The notes under the pieces were generated by a model that was given only the letters and a program-made list of their open reading frames with translations, was not told the origin of the DNA and did not search any database. Made by a program: the position numbers and the translations under genes. From Stigonema sp964246695 (GTDB taxonomy: Bacteria; Cyanobacteriota; Cyanobacteriia; Cyanobacteriales; Nostocaceae), in contig CAXTSI010000002.1 of NCBI GenBank assembly GCA_964246695.1, positions 3,782 through 67,781 of the forward strand: a stretch of DNA of 64,000 bases, in the 5' to 3' direction. This document shows, in pieces, positions 8,215-15,154 of the stretch (position 1 is the first letter of the stretch; every line of letters begins with the position of its first letter).

Positions 8215-9028
8215 TGTTGTCAACGTCGAAAAAGCTCGTCCCGTGACGCCACTGAGTATCTTGGTACACCATCTCGAAACCGCTGTGCGCATGGCGGAGT
8301 CAAACCCCAGTCTAGCAGCGCAGCTACAGCAATGCTTGCGTCTAGCAGCAGGTTTAGATCCTTATTTAGATGAGTGTACTACCTCGGAGTCAGAGGCGCT
8401 GGCGGCGATCGCACACAAGACCCAGCAAGAAGCGTGGAAAGAGCGATTTACCTCCGGCTCTACAGTGCGAGAATTAGAGCAGGAAATGCTTTCAGGACAC
8501 GTCGAGGGACAGACGCTAAAAATGTTTGTCTACATGACACAGGCAAAAACTGTGTTAGACATCGGCATGTTCACAGGCTACTCAGCACTAGCGATGGCAG
8601 AAGCACTGCCTAATGATGGGCGTTTAGTGGCTTGCGAAGTAGATGCTTATGTAGCTGAGTTTGCAACTTCATTATTTTGTCAATCCCCCCACGGACAGAA
8701 AATTCAGGTGGAAGTGGGACCGGCGCTGGAAACCCTTGGCAAGCTGGCTGCTATGGGAGAGTCATTCGAGTTGGTGTTCATTGATGCCGATAAAAAAGAG
8801 TACGTGCAGTATTTCCAGATGCTGCTGGACTCTAACTTGCTCTCCCCCCACGGCTTCATCTGCGTAGACAATACATTGTTACAAGGACAGCCTTATCTTC
8901 CAGCTCAAGAGCGTTCGGCAAATGGGGAGGCGATCGCCAACTTCAACCGCATTGTGAAAAACGATCGGCGCGTTGAGCAGGTCATGCTGCCTTTGCGAGA
9001 CGGCTTGACCATCATTAGACGAGTGTAG
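8207..9028 (+). CDS. mysB: Mycosporine O-methyltransferase
   Basis: About 273 residues, class I SAM methyltransferase of the caffeoyl-CoA/catechol type. Motif I is VLDIGMFTGYSALAMAEALP; the metal/substrate motif is FIDADKKEYVQYF. It methylates demethyl-4-deoxygadusol to 4-deoxygadusol. Start chosen at ATG 8207 because GGGAG lies upstream and it matches family N-termini; a longer frame opens at 8177 inside mysA. The next genes of a normal cluster (ATP-grasp mysC, then mysD or mysE) do not follow in this window; a repeat array begins right after the stop. Confidence 0.92.
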   Translation: MSNVVNVEKARPVTPLSILVHHLETAVRMAESNPSLAAQLQQCLRLAAGLDPYLDECTTSESEALAAIAHKTQQEAWKERFTSGSTVRELEQEMLSGHVEGQTLKMFVYMTQAKTVLDIGMFTGYSALAMAEALPNDGRLVACEVDAYVAEFATSLFCQSPHGQKIQVEVGPALETLGKLAAMGESFELVFIDADKKEYVQYFQMLLDSNLLSPHGFICVDNTLLQGQPYLPAQERSANGEAIANFNRIVKNDRRVEQVMLPLRDGLTIIRRV

Positions 9029-9029
9029 A

Positions 9030-9205
9030 CTGGCAACGGATGTTGTAGCGGATGTGGCAACGGATGTTGTCGCGGATGTAGCGGATGTGGCAACGGATGT
9101 TGTCGCGGATGTAGCGGATGCTTTATCTGTTAGTCCTACAGTTTAATTATCCGTTACATCCGTTGCCACATCCGTTGCCACATCCGTTGCTAACCGTTGC
9201 GTGAG
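9030..9205. repeat. 12-18 bp minisatellite with inverted second half
   Basis: Units of the form GGCAACGGATGT and GTCGCGGATGTAGCGGATGT repeat directly from 9030 to about 9120; their complement (ACATCCGTTGCC, two to three times) occupies about 9150-9200. The two halves could pair into a long hairpin. It starts within 10 bases of the mysB stop. Confidence 0.8.
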
Positions 9206-9390
9206 ATTAAAGGACAATAATTACATCACCGACTGGATATGGTCAAGCGGCCTTGTGCAGACATGGCAACATATATGCATTTGATAATCAGCAAGTAGCA
9301 CCCTTAAATCATGCAGGAATTCATCACTGGACTAGAGTATTGCACCCATCGCACAGTTCGGGACGGCGTGTTAAAGACCACAATATAACC

Positions 9391-9417
9391 GTAGGGGCGC
9401 GGAAACCGCGCCCTTAC
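9391..9417. repeat. Palindromic GC-rich repeat, copy 1
   Basis: GTAGGGGCGCGG AAA CCGCGCCCTTAC; a near-identical copy sits at 13406-13432. Stable hairpin, 9-10 base stem. Widespread type of intergenic palindrome in cyanobacteria. Confidence 0.7.
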
Positions 9418-9465
9418 AATGCAATCAATTCAATTGAAACCGGGTTTGCTCCGCGTGTACGAATA

Positions 9466-9594
9466 ATATCATGTCCGTGTAGCGGTTATTATATGAACCC
9501 TCACCCCGCCCTCGCTTGCTCCCCTCTCCCATGCTTGGGAGAGGGGAAGGGGGCAGCGGTCGGTATATCGTAACTGTTTATACGGACATGATAT
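9466..9594. mobile_element. Small inverted-repeat element (ATATCATGTCCG family), copy 1
   Basis: Bounded by ATATCATGTCCG (9466-9477) and its exact complement CGGACATGATAT (9583-9594), 129 bp. Inside lies a different palindrome, CCCCTCTCCC/GGGAGAGGGG. The same ends bound 12656-12785, and a lone end occurs near 40385. No protein coded. No clear target duplication seen. Confidence 0.6.
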
Positions 9595-9838
9595 AATTTA
9601 GGATCGCTATATATATGAATATAATTACTATTGTGCTACTGCTCGTAAGCTGTAATTCCCTTAAGATAATTTTTGATTGTTTTCCCTTAGTCTTCTCACT
9701 GAGCAAGAAGTTCTCAGATTGTTTAGCGTTAAGAGCGATCGCACTTAATTGGCAACCAAAAAGCGCCTCAACACCAGCCACACCAATCACACTTGCTAAA
9801 ATTACAGATGTTCCTATTTGTAACAGTTTACTGTTCAT
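9578..9838 (-). CDS. Small hypothetical protein with signal-peptide-like N-terminus
   Basis: 86 codons from ATG 9838, preceded by AGGAATG. The N-terminus LLQIGTSVILASVIGVAGVE resembles a signal peptide. The last codons (IYIAILNYIMSV) lie in and beside the end of the small inverted-repeat element, so the true C-terminus may have been replaced. Not recognised; may be a degraded gene. Confidence 0.3.
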   Translation of the reverse strand: MNSKLLQIGTSVILASVIGVAGVEALFGCQLSAIALNAKQSENFLLSEKTKGKQSKIILRELQLTSSSTIVIIFIYIAILNYIMSV

Positions 9839-9904
9839 ATCAAGACATTCCTGAATAAAAAATTTCTATGGCGCAAATCTATCAGTATCTTAAATGCTGA
9901 TTTC

Positions 9905-10010
9905 TAGACGCAGCCAAAATTTGATAAAAACTTCTTCAGTGTCAGCAATAAAGCTATGTTGGTGAAGTTTTTCTCACCATTTTACAAACCTGTGTGCAAG
10001 TTGTTAAAGT
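9905..10010. repeat. Dispersed intergenic repeat with hairpin, copy 1
   Basis: The segment from AATTTGATAAAAACTTCTTC to GTTGTTAAAGT is repeated with modest change at about 18203-18304. Each copy carries AAAAACTTC and GAAGTTTTT as an inverted repeat. One copy lies on each side of the trypsin-TPR gene region. Confidence 0.6.
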
Positions 10011-10027
10011 AAAACTTGAGGGATGCG

Positions 10028-10132
10028 ATATAGCAATCCTAAATGATTCGTGAAGGTCGAGAAACCCGGTTTCTTTAAGAAACCGGGTTTCTGAAGCTTG
10101 AGATGTTCGCAACTCAAATAGGATTGCTATAT
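10028..10132. mobile_element. Small inverted-repeat element with nested palindrome
   Basis: Ends ATATAGCAATCCTA (10028-10041) and TAGGATTGCTATAT (10119-10132) are perfect inverted repeats, 105 bp apart end to end. A second perfect palindrome built on GAAACCCGGTTTC (10061-10091) sits inside. The same inner palindrome occurs at 35871-35901 inside a different element, so palindromes appear to nest in one another. Confidence 0.55.
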
Positions 10133-10337
10133 AAAGAAAAAATAAGATGACAGCTAGATGTGTTCTCGCACTGGTAAATTAATGTTTATTTAACCAATTG
10201 AGTAAGTCTGCACAATAAATTATTACTGGTTTGTAGTTGCGCTTAAGCACAGAAAGAAGCGAAGACACCCCAACTACAAGCTTTTGCAACATTTCTTGAA
10301 GATGATGATATCTTTCTATCAAAAATCAGTTAATCCT

Positions 10338-12596
10338 ATGAATCGCCTTTATCTTACTCTCATTCCCATCCTCAGTAGTTTCTTGTTCTTACCTACTGCT
10401 TGCGCCTTCTGTACTCATCCAACCTCTAGCCAGCGCAATTCTGTGGTTCTTGCCAATCAACTATCAGAAAAACAACTTTTAGCAGTAAGTCCGCCGGAAT
10501 CGACTAAACCTAGACAAGTTTCTAATTCTCCAACGCCAACAGGATTAGTAAACAAAATAGATAGAATCGCCCAACAAATTACAGTGAAAATTGATGCTCG
10601 TAACCCTAACAATGGGAATGGGTCAGGAGTCATTATTGCTCACCAAGAAAACACTTACTATGTACTCACTGCTTTTCATGTGGTGGAAAATCAAGATGAA
10701 TATAAGATTGTCACACCTGATAAACAGCAATATTTAGTCCAAGAGAAAAATATAATCAAAGAGAAAGGATTAGATGTAGCTATTTTGCAGTTTAGTAGTA
10801 ATAAAACTTACCAAGTAGCAACTCTAGCCAAACAAAATCTCTCTGACGTAAAAATAAGCTGGGTTTTCCTATCAGGATTTCCCAGTTCAGAAAAAGGAAA
10901 ACGGAAATTTACTCCAGGCTACCGTTATGGTACAGAAGCAGGAGCTTTCTTTATCAAGGATGCTTTTTCTTCTAGTTTGAGTAATGGCTATGAACTAGTT
11001 TACACCAATCTTTCTCTACCAGGAATGAGTGGAGGACCATTACTAGATGTAAAAGGGCGCGTGATTGGGATTGGTGGTCGTCAGGAAGGAGAACAAGTTA
11101 GTAATAATCTTGACATTTACTTAGGATACGCTTTAGGAGTACCGATTAGCACGGGGTTGCGTTTAGCAAGTAAAGCGGGGATAAAGGCTGAGTGGATGAG
11201 AGCAGAAACGACTTCAGCACCAAACTTCATAGATTTACCAAAAGCAGATATTGCGTCAATTTTGGATTATCTCACATCTAGTGTAGAAAAACCGCCTGCA
11301 GATGATAATTCTTACAAATGGGTCAATTATGGCATTCAAAATTGGCAAGCATTTAGAATCGATGAAGCAGTTAATGCTTTGAATAAAGCAATTAAGCTCA
11401 AACCTGACTTTTATCAAGCTTATTATGTACTGGGTCTAGTACTACAGGGACAAGAAAAATATCAAGAAGCAATTGCTGCTTATGAGCAAGCAACTAAGAT
11501 CCGTCCCGATTACTATAAAGCTTGGCGTGAGCAAAGTGAAGCTCTGGCAAAATTAAAAAAATACCCAGAAGCAATAGCAGCAATCGACCAAGCAATTAAT
11601 AATAATCCCAAAGATTTTACCCTTTATGTCAACAAAGGTCAAATACTGTTCAAATCTGACCGCTTCCCAGATGCTGAAGCTGCCTACACTGAAGCGATTA
11701 AAATCAAAGAGAACAGTATAGCTTACTATAACCGGGGTGCGGCTCGCCTGGAGTTGAAAAATTATCAGGGTGCAGAGGCCGATTTCAATAAAACCATTGA
11801 GCTTAACCCTGATGATTATCAAGCTTACAGACAGCGGGGTGACCTCCGCAGAGAATTAAAAAAATATCAGGAAGCGGAAGCTGATTATAATCAAGCTATT
11901 GCACTTAATCCCGGCTATGCTAAAGCCTACAACAACCGGGGTTCCCTCCGCTATAAATTAGAAAACTATCAGGGGGCAGAGGCTGATTTAACTAAAATCA
12001 TTGAGTTGAATCCTAAAGATGATCGAGCCTACTATCATCGAGGTGGTGTCCGCAAAAAATTGAAAAATTATCAGGGGGCGATCGCGGATTACAATCAAGC
12101 AATTAAGCTTAATCCTAAGGATGCTGAATTCTACACTCAGCGGGGTAGTCTGCGGTCTGAATTGAAAGATGCTCAGGGAGCAGAAGCTGATTATAATCAA
12201 GCTATAGCTCTCCAGCCTAACAATGCAACGACTTACCTTGTCCGGGGTCTTGTACGCGAACAATTGAACAATTATCAGGGAGCAGAGACTGATTTCAATA
12301 AATTCGTTGAAATCCAACCTAATCATGCTACTGCTTACTTCCTCCTGGGTACTATCCACACCCATCAAGTGGATCGGAAAAACTATCAGCAGAGAGCAGA
12401 GGCTTATTTTACTAGAGCCATTGCGCTGAAGCCTGAATTTGCTGAAGCCTATAATAGTCGAGGTCTTGTGCGCCAAGAATTAAAAAACTATTCGGGAGCA
12501 AAAGCAGATTTCAATAAAGCAGCACAACTCTTTGTTGAACAGAGGAATATGGATATGTACCAAAAAGTACAACAGACCTTAAGAATGTTGCCGTAG
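10338..12596 (+). CDS. Secreted trypsin-like serine protease with C-terminal TPR array
   Basis: About 752 residues. Start taken at ATG 10338, which opens a signal peptide (LTLIPILSSFLFLPTACA); an upstream in-frame ATG at 10284 is less likely. The protease domain (about 75-270) has the triad: His in LTAFHVVE, Asp in LDVAILQF, Ser in GMSGGPLLD. From about residue 330 to the end there are nine to ten TPR units with the recurring pattern A-Y-RG-R-LK-YQGAEADFNKAIELNP. Probably exported, with the TPRs binding substrates or partners. It is a paralog of the gene at 15155-17917 and of the broken copy at 22026-24140, but has only one protease domain. Confidence 0.88.
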   Translation: MNRLYLTLIPILSSFLFLPTACAFCTHPTSSQRNSVVLANQLSEKQLLAVSPPESTKPRQVSNSPTPTGLVNKIDRIAQQITVKIDARNPNNGNGSGVIIAHQENTYYVLTAFHVVENQDEYKIVTPDKQQYLVQEKNIIKEKGLDVAILQFSSNKTYQVATLAKQNLSDVKISWVFLSGFPSSEKGKRKFTPGYRYGTEAGAFFIKDAFSSSLSNGYELVYTNLSLPGMSGGPLLDVKGRVIGIGGRQEGEQVSNNLDIYLGYALGVPISTGLRLASKAGIKAEWMRAETTSAPNFIDLPKADIASILDYLTSSVEKPPADDNSYKWVNYGIQNWQAFRIDEAVNALNKAIKLKPDFYQAYYVLGLVLQGQEKYQEAIAAYEQATKIRPDYYKAWREQSEALAKLKKYPEAIAAIDQAINNNPKDFTLYVNKGQILFKSDRFPDAEAAYTEAIKIKENSIAYYNRGAARLELKNYQGAEADFNKTIELNPDDYQAYRQRGDLRRELKKYQEAEADYNQAIALNPGYAKAYNNRGSLRYKLENYQGAEADLTKIIELNPKDDRAYYHRGGVRKKLKNYQGAIADYNQAIKLNPKDAEFYTQRGSLRSELKDAQGAEADYNQAIALQPNNATTYLVRGLVREQLNNYQGAETDFNKFVEIQPNHATAYFLLGTIHTHQVDRKNYQQRAEAYFTRAIALKPEFAEAYNSRGLVRQELKNYSGAKADFNKAAQLFVEQRNMDMYQKVQQTLRMLP

Positions 12597-12655
12597 CGAT
12601 CGTAGTACGTAGACCTCTCTGAAAATAGCAGTAGGGTGCGCTATGAGCGCACATT

Positions 12656-12785
12656 ATATCATGTCCGGTTAAATAACCTTAATAAGTTTGTAGTGAGGAC
12701 TTCAGTCCTAGGCGCGTTCTTAAGCAAGGACTGAAGTCCTTACTACAAACAAGTTTTATTATGGGTAATTAACCGGACATGATAT
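12656..12785. mobile_element. Small inverted-repeat element (ATATCATGTCCG family), copy 2
   Basis: Perfect 17-base terminal inverted repeats (ATATCATGTCCGGTTAA and complement) at 12656-12672 and 12769-12785. A second inverted repeat inside pairs GTTTGTAGTGAGGACTTCAG with its near-complement at about 12727-12752. Its last base is the first base of the COP23 stop codon on the other strand, so it abuts that gene exactly. Confidence 0.7.
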
Positions 12786-13318
12786 TATTCCTTCTCAACC
12801 GGGGCTGTCTGAAGAAACTTATCGATATCAATCTGGTAGTAGACTTGATGTTTTCCCGAACTATGCTGTATCGGTCCAGTACCACGCCCTCTGAGGATAT
12901 CTTTGAGATCTGTGAGAATTTCTAGAGGATCGTCTTGTGGTCGTAGGGTGAGGAGTGTGATATCGCAAGCGCCATCTTTATCACGAGTTGTGCAAATTAC
13001 CGCTTGACCTTTTACTGTCCCATTGGTGATATAACCCAAGCTTTGATTGTCGTAAGCATTTTGGAATCGAGACGATACGTCTTGACACCGCTGTTGAGGA
13101 CTAATTGTCTGATTGTTAAACCACGAATATTTCCAACGGATCACGGCGATTCTGCCCTGTGGAGTCCAGGCATAGGTAGTAGGGATGTTTCCTTGACGAC
13201 TCCTAGCACAGATGAACTGAACTTTTTGATTAGGGTTAGATTGACTCAGGGTAGTGGTTGCACTCATGGCGATCGCCGCTGTTGTCATCAGAATTGTTAT
13301 GAGTGATTGAAGTTTCAT
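12785..13318 (-). CDS. COP23-domain exported protein
   Basis: 177 residues with a signal peptide (LITILMTTAAIAMSATTTLS) and the domain of the circadian oscillating protein COP23: conserved FICARS near the start of the mature part, paired cysteines in RCQDVSSRF and VICTT, and the CDITLLTL motif. Known family members are membrane or periplasm associated in cyanobacteria with unknown function. It is convergent with the trypsin-TPR gene; the small repeat element lies between them and touches this stop codon. Confidence 0.82.
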   Translation of the reverse strand: MKLQSLITILMTTAAIAMSATTTLSQSNPNQKVQFICARSRQGNIPTTYAWTPQGRIAVIRWKYSWFNNQTISPQQRCQDVSSRFQNAYDNQSLGYITNGTVKGQAVICTTRDKDGACDITLLTLRPQDDPLEILTDLKDILRGRGTGPIQHSSGKHQVYYQIDIDKFLQTAPVEKE

Positions 13319-13612
13319 AAAAGTGCCAATTTTTTGAATTAAAAATTAAAAATTAAAAATTAAAAATTTAGAAATAATTTTTAATTTCTTAATTACAGCA
13401 TGACCGTAGGGGCGCGGAGACCGCGCCCTTACAATGTGGCGCAGGTTCAATTAAAAACTGCTGTAAAGTACAGCTTCCCCTGTTTTTAAACATGGAAAAC
13501 AAAAAAGTGAAACATCTATTTCTACTTGCTCCAGACCGCCACCCTCCGCTCGCGGCGCTACGCGATTTATCCGCTCAATTTTAATTTTACATTTTTAATT
13601 TTTAATTTTTAA
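13319..13612. other. Repeat-filled gap between kinase and COP23 genes
   Basis: Holds ATTAAAA tandem repeats at both ends (13337-13366 and about 13580-13610) and the GC-rich palindrome 13406-13432. No gene seen. Confidence 0.6.
13406..13432. repeat. Palindromic GC-rich repeat, copy 2
   Basis: GTAGGGGCGCGG AGA CCGCGCCCTTAC, differing by one base from the copy at 9391-9417. Confidence 0.7.
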
Positions 13613-15040
13613 TTATTTTGACACTTTTGCTTGTAACCTGTAAGCCCCTGATTGTTTGGTATCTCCAAAGGAACTGGTGGCAAGCACAATATAGATACCA
13701 TCCTTAGGTAGTGTCGCTACAATTCTGGAATTGAAATCACTAGGCGAAATGCCATCATTACGGGCAAGTTCACTGCCATCAGCATTTAATAAAATTAAAG
13801 CGGGATCAATACTTTGACTCTTCATTTCAATTGTCAAGATTTGACCAGCTTGACCCTGAAACTTGTATAACTTGTAGTACCTATTATTTGGTGGTAAAAC
13901 AGGGTCACCTTTGCCTAGCCGATCGTTGATCTGTTGACCATTGATCTGCAATTCTTGAAGTGACTGCTGGGGTAAAACGCTGGGGGCGCTTTTTTGGTAC
14001 TCTCCTTTGTTAGCTTTTTCTACTACTGTTTTCAGTGCTTGTGCATCAGTAGGCTTGTTTATAGGTTTTTGCAGATAGAAAGCATAGAACGCATAACTCA
14101 CACCAACTACAATCAAGGTAGCAGCCCCCGCTAGCAAAAGCCTGAGTGGTTTGGGTTGAGGATGTCGGCGAAGGGGATCTCCGGTAATTACGTTTGGCAG
14201 ATCCTTCAAGACTTCACTTGCTGACTGGTAGCGCTGACGGCAGTCAAAGCGTACCATTTTATTGAGCACATTTACTAACTGTGGGTTAGTGTGCGGTGCT
14301 CGGTGACTCCAGACAATTTCCCCCATGTTAGGATTATTTGGATCTCGTAGTTTTGATATGTCGTTAGCAGGTAATCCTGTCAGCGCTTGGATACCGACCA
14401 TGCCTAGAGCATAAATATCGCTGTTAAATTGGGGGTTGCCTTGAAGTTGTTCTAAGGGCATATAGCCAGGAGTGCCAATAGGAACTGTTGCACTTGCTTG
14501 CCCCGGAGTGTTAAGAGTTTGAGAAACGACTTCCTTAACCGCACCAAAGTCGATTAAAACTATCTTGCCATCCGTCTGGCGGCGGATTAAATTTGAGGGT
14601 TTAATGTCCCGGTGGATCACTTGCTGCTCATGCACAAAGACCAAAATCTCTAACACTTGTGTTAAGAGGTTGAGTACTTGGTCAGACGGCAAGGGTTGTC
14701 CCATCAACAAAATCTTATTTAAGGTCTGACCGGGAATAAACTCTTGGACTAAGTAAAATTCTTGATTGTCCTCAAAATAAGCAAACAGTCGCGGAATCCG
14801 ATCGTGGTGACCTAACTTTTCTAAGGTTTCTGCTTCGGTTTTAAATAGGCGACGGGAAATTTGTAAAGTTGACGGGTCGTTACGGAGAGGCCACAGTTGT
14901 TTTACCACACATGGGGGGTTACCAGGACGCTTGATATCTTCTGCTATATATGTCAGCCCAAATCCACCAGGGGGTAAGGCTTGAGTGATTCGGTAACGTC
15001 CATCCAAAAGTTGACCGATGTTCAAAAGCTGACCGAGCAT
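13613..15040 (-). CDS. Membrane Ser/Thr protein kinase with extracytoplasmic PPC-type domain
   Basis: 475 residues. Hanks-type kinase: glycine loop LPPGGFGLTY, lysine in VVKQL, catalytic loop VIHRDIKPSN, DFG in VLIDFGAVKE (about residues 15-285). A single membrane helix (LRLLLAGAATLIVVGVSYAF, about 299-318) follows. The C-terminal 80 residues fit a bacterial pre-peptidase C-terminal (PPC) beta domain (GQAGQILTIEM ... YIVLATSS), which would lie outside the membrane and may sense a ligand. It is the gene downstream of the trypsin-TPR gene in the same direction, with a repeat-filled gap of 114 bases, so they may be one transcription unit. Start ATG 15040. Confidence 0.88.
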   Translation of the reverse strand: MLGQLLNIGQLLDGRYRITQALPPGGFGLTYIAEDIKRPGNPPCVVKQLWPLRNDPSTLQISRRLFKTEAETLEKLGHHDRIPRLFAYFEDNQEFYLVQEFIPGQTLNKILLMGQPLPSDQVLNLLTQVLEILVFVHEQQVIHRDIKPSNLIRRQTDGKIVLIDFGAVKEVVSQTLNTPGQASATVPIGTPGYMPLEQLQGNPQFNSDIYALGMVGIQALTGLPANDISKLRDPNNPNMGEIVWSHRAPHTNPQLVNVLNKMVRFDCRQRYQSASEVLKDLPNVITGDPLRRHPQPKPLRLLLAGAATLIVVGVSYAFYAFYLQKPINKPTDAQALKTVVEKANKGEYQKSAPSVLPQQSLQELQINGQQINDRLGKGDPVLPPNNRYYKLYKFQGQAGQILTIEMKSQSIDPALILLNADGSELARNDGISPSDFNSRIVATLPKDGIYIVLATSSFGDTKQSGAYRLQAKVSK

Positions 15041-15061
15041 AACATTGCACCAGATCTTATG

Positions 15062-15140
15062 GTAATTGCTAATTGCTAATTGCTAATTGCTAATGGCTAA
15101 TAGCTAATGGTAACAATTAGCGATTAGCCATTAGCCATTA
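15062..15140. repeat. Heptamer short tandem repeats (GCTAATT / GCCATTA)
   Basis: Four direct copies of TTGCTAA at 15067-15092, then ATTAGCCATTAGCCATTA at about 15124-15140. The two arms are partly complementary. Confidence 0.8.
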
Positions 15141-15154
15141 CTTTCGTTAGTACC

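Noticed and set aside
9253..9573. 106-codon plus-strand frame after the minisatellite
   Set aside because: Runs through a palindromic repeat and half of a small inverted-repeat element; composition and lack of any motif argue against a gene. No similarity to mysC could be seen.
15062..15140. Heptamer arrays as a CRISPR candidate (also 5701, 17945, 31905)
   Set aside because: Units are only 7 bases and contiguous, with no spacers and no cas genes; these are ordinary short tandem repeats.
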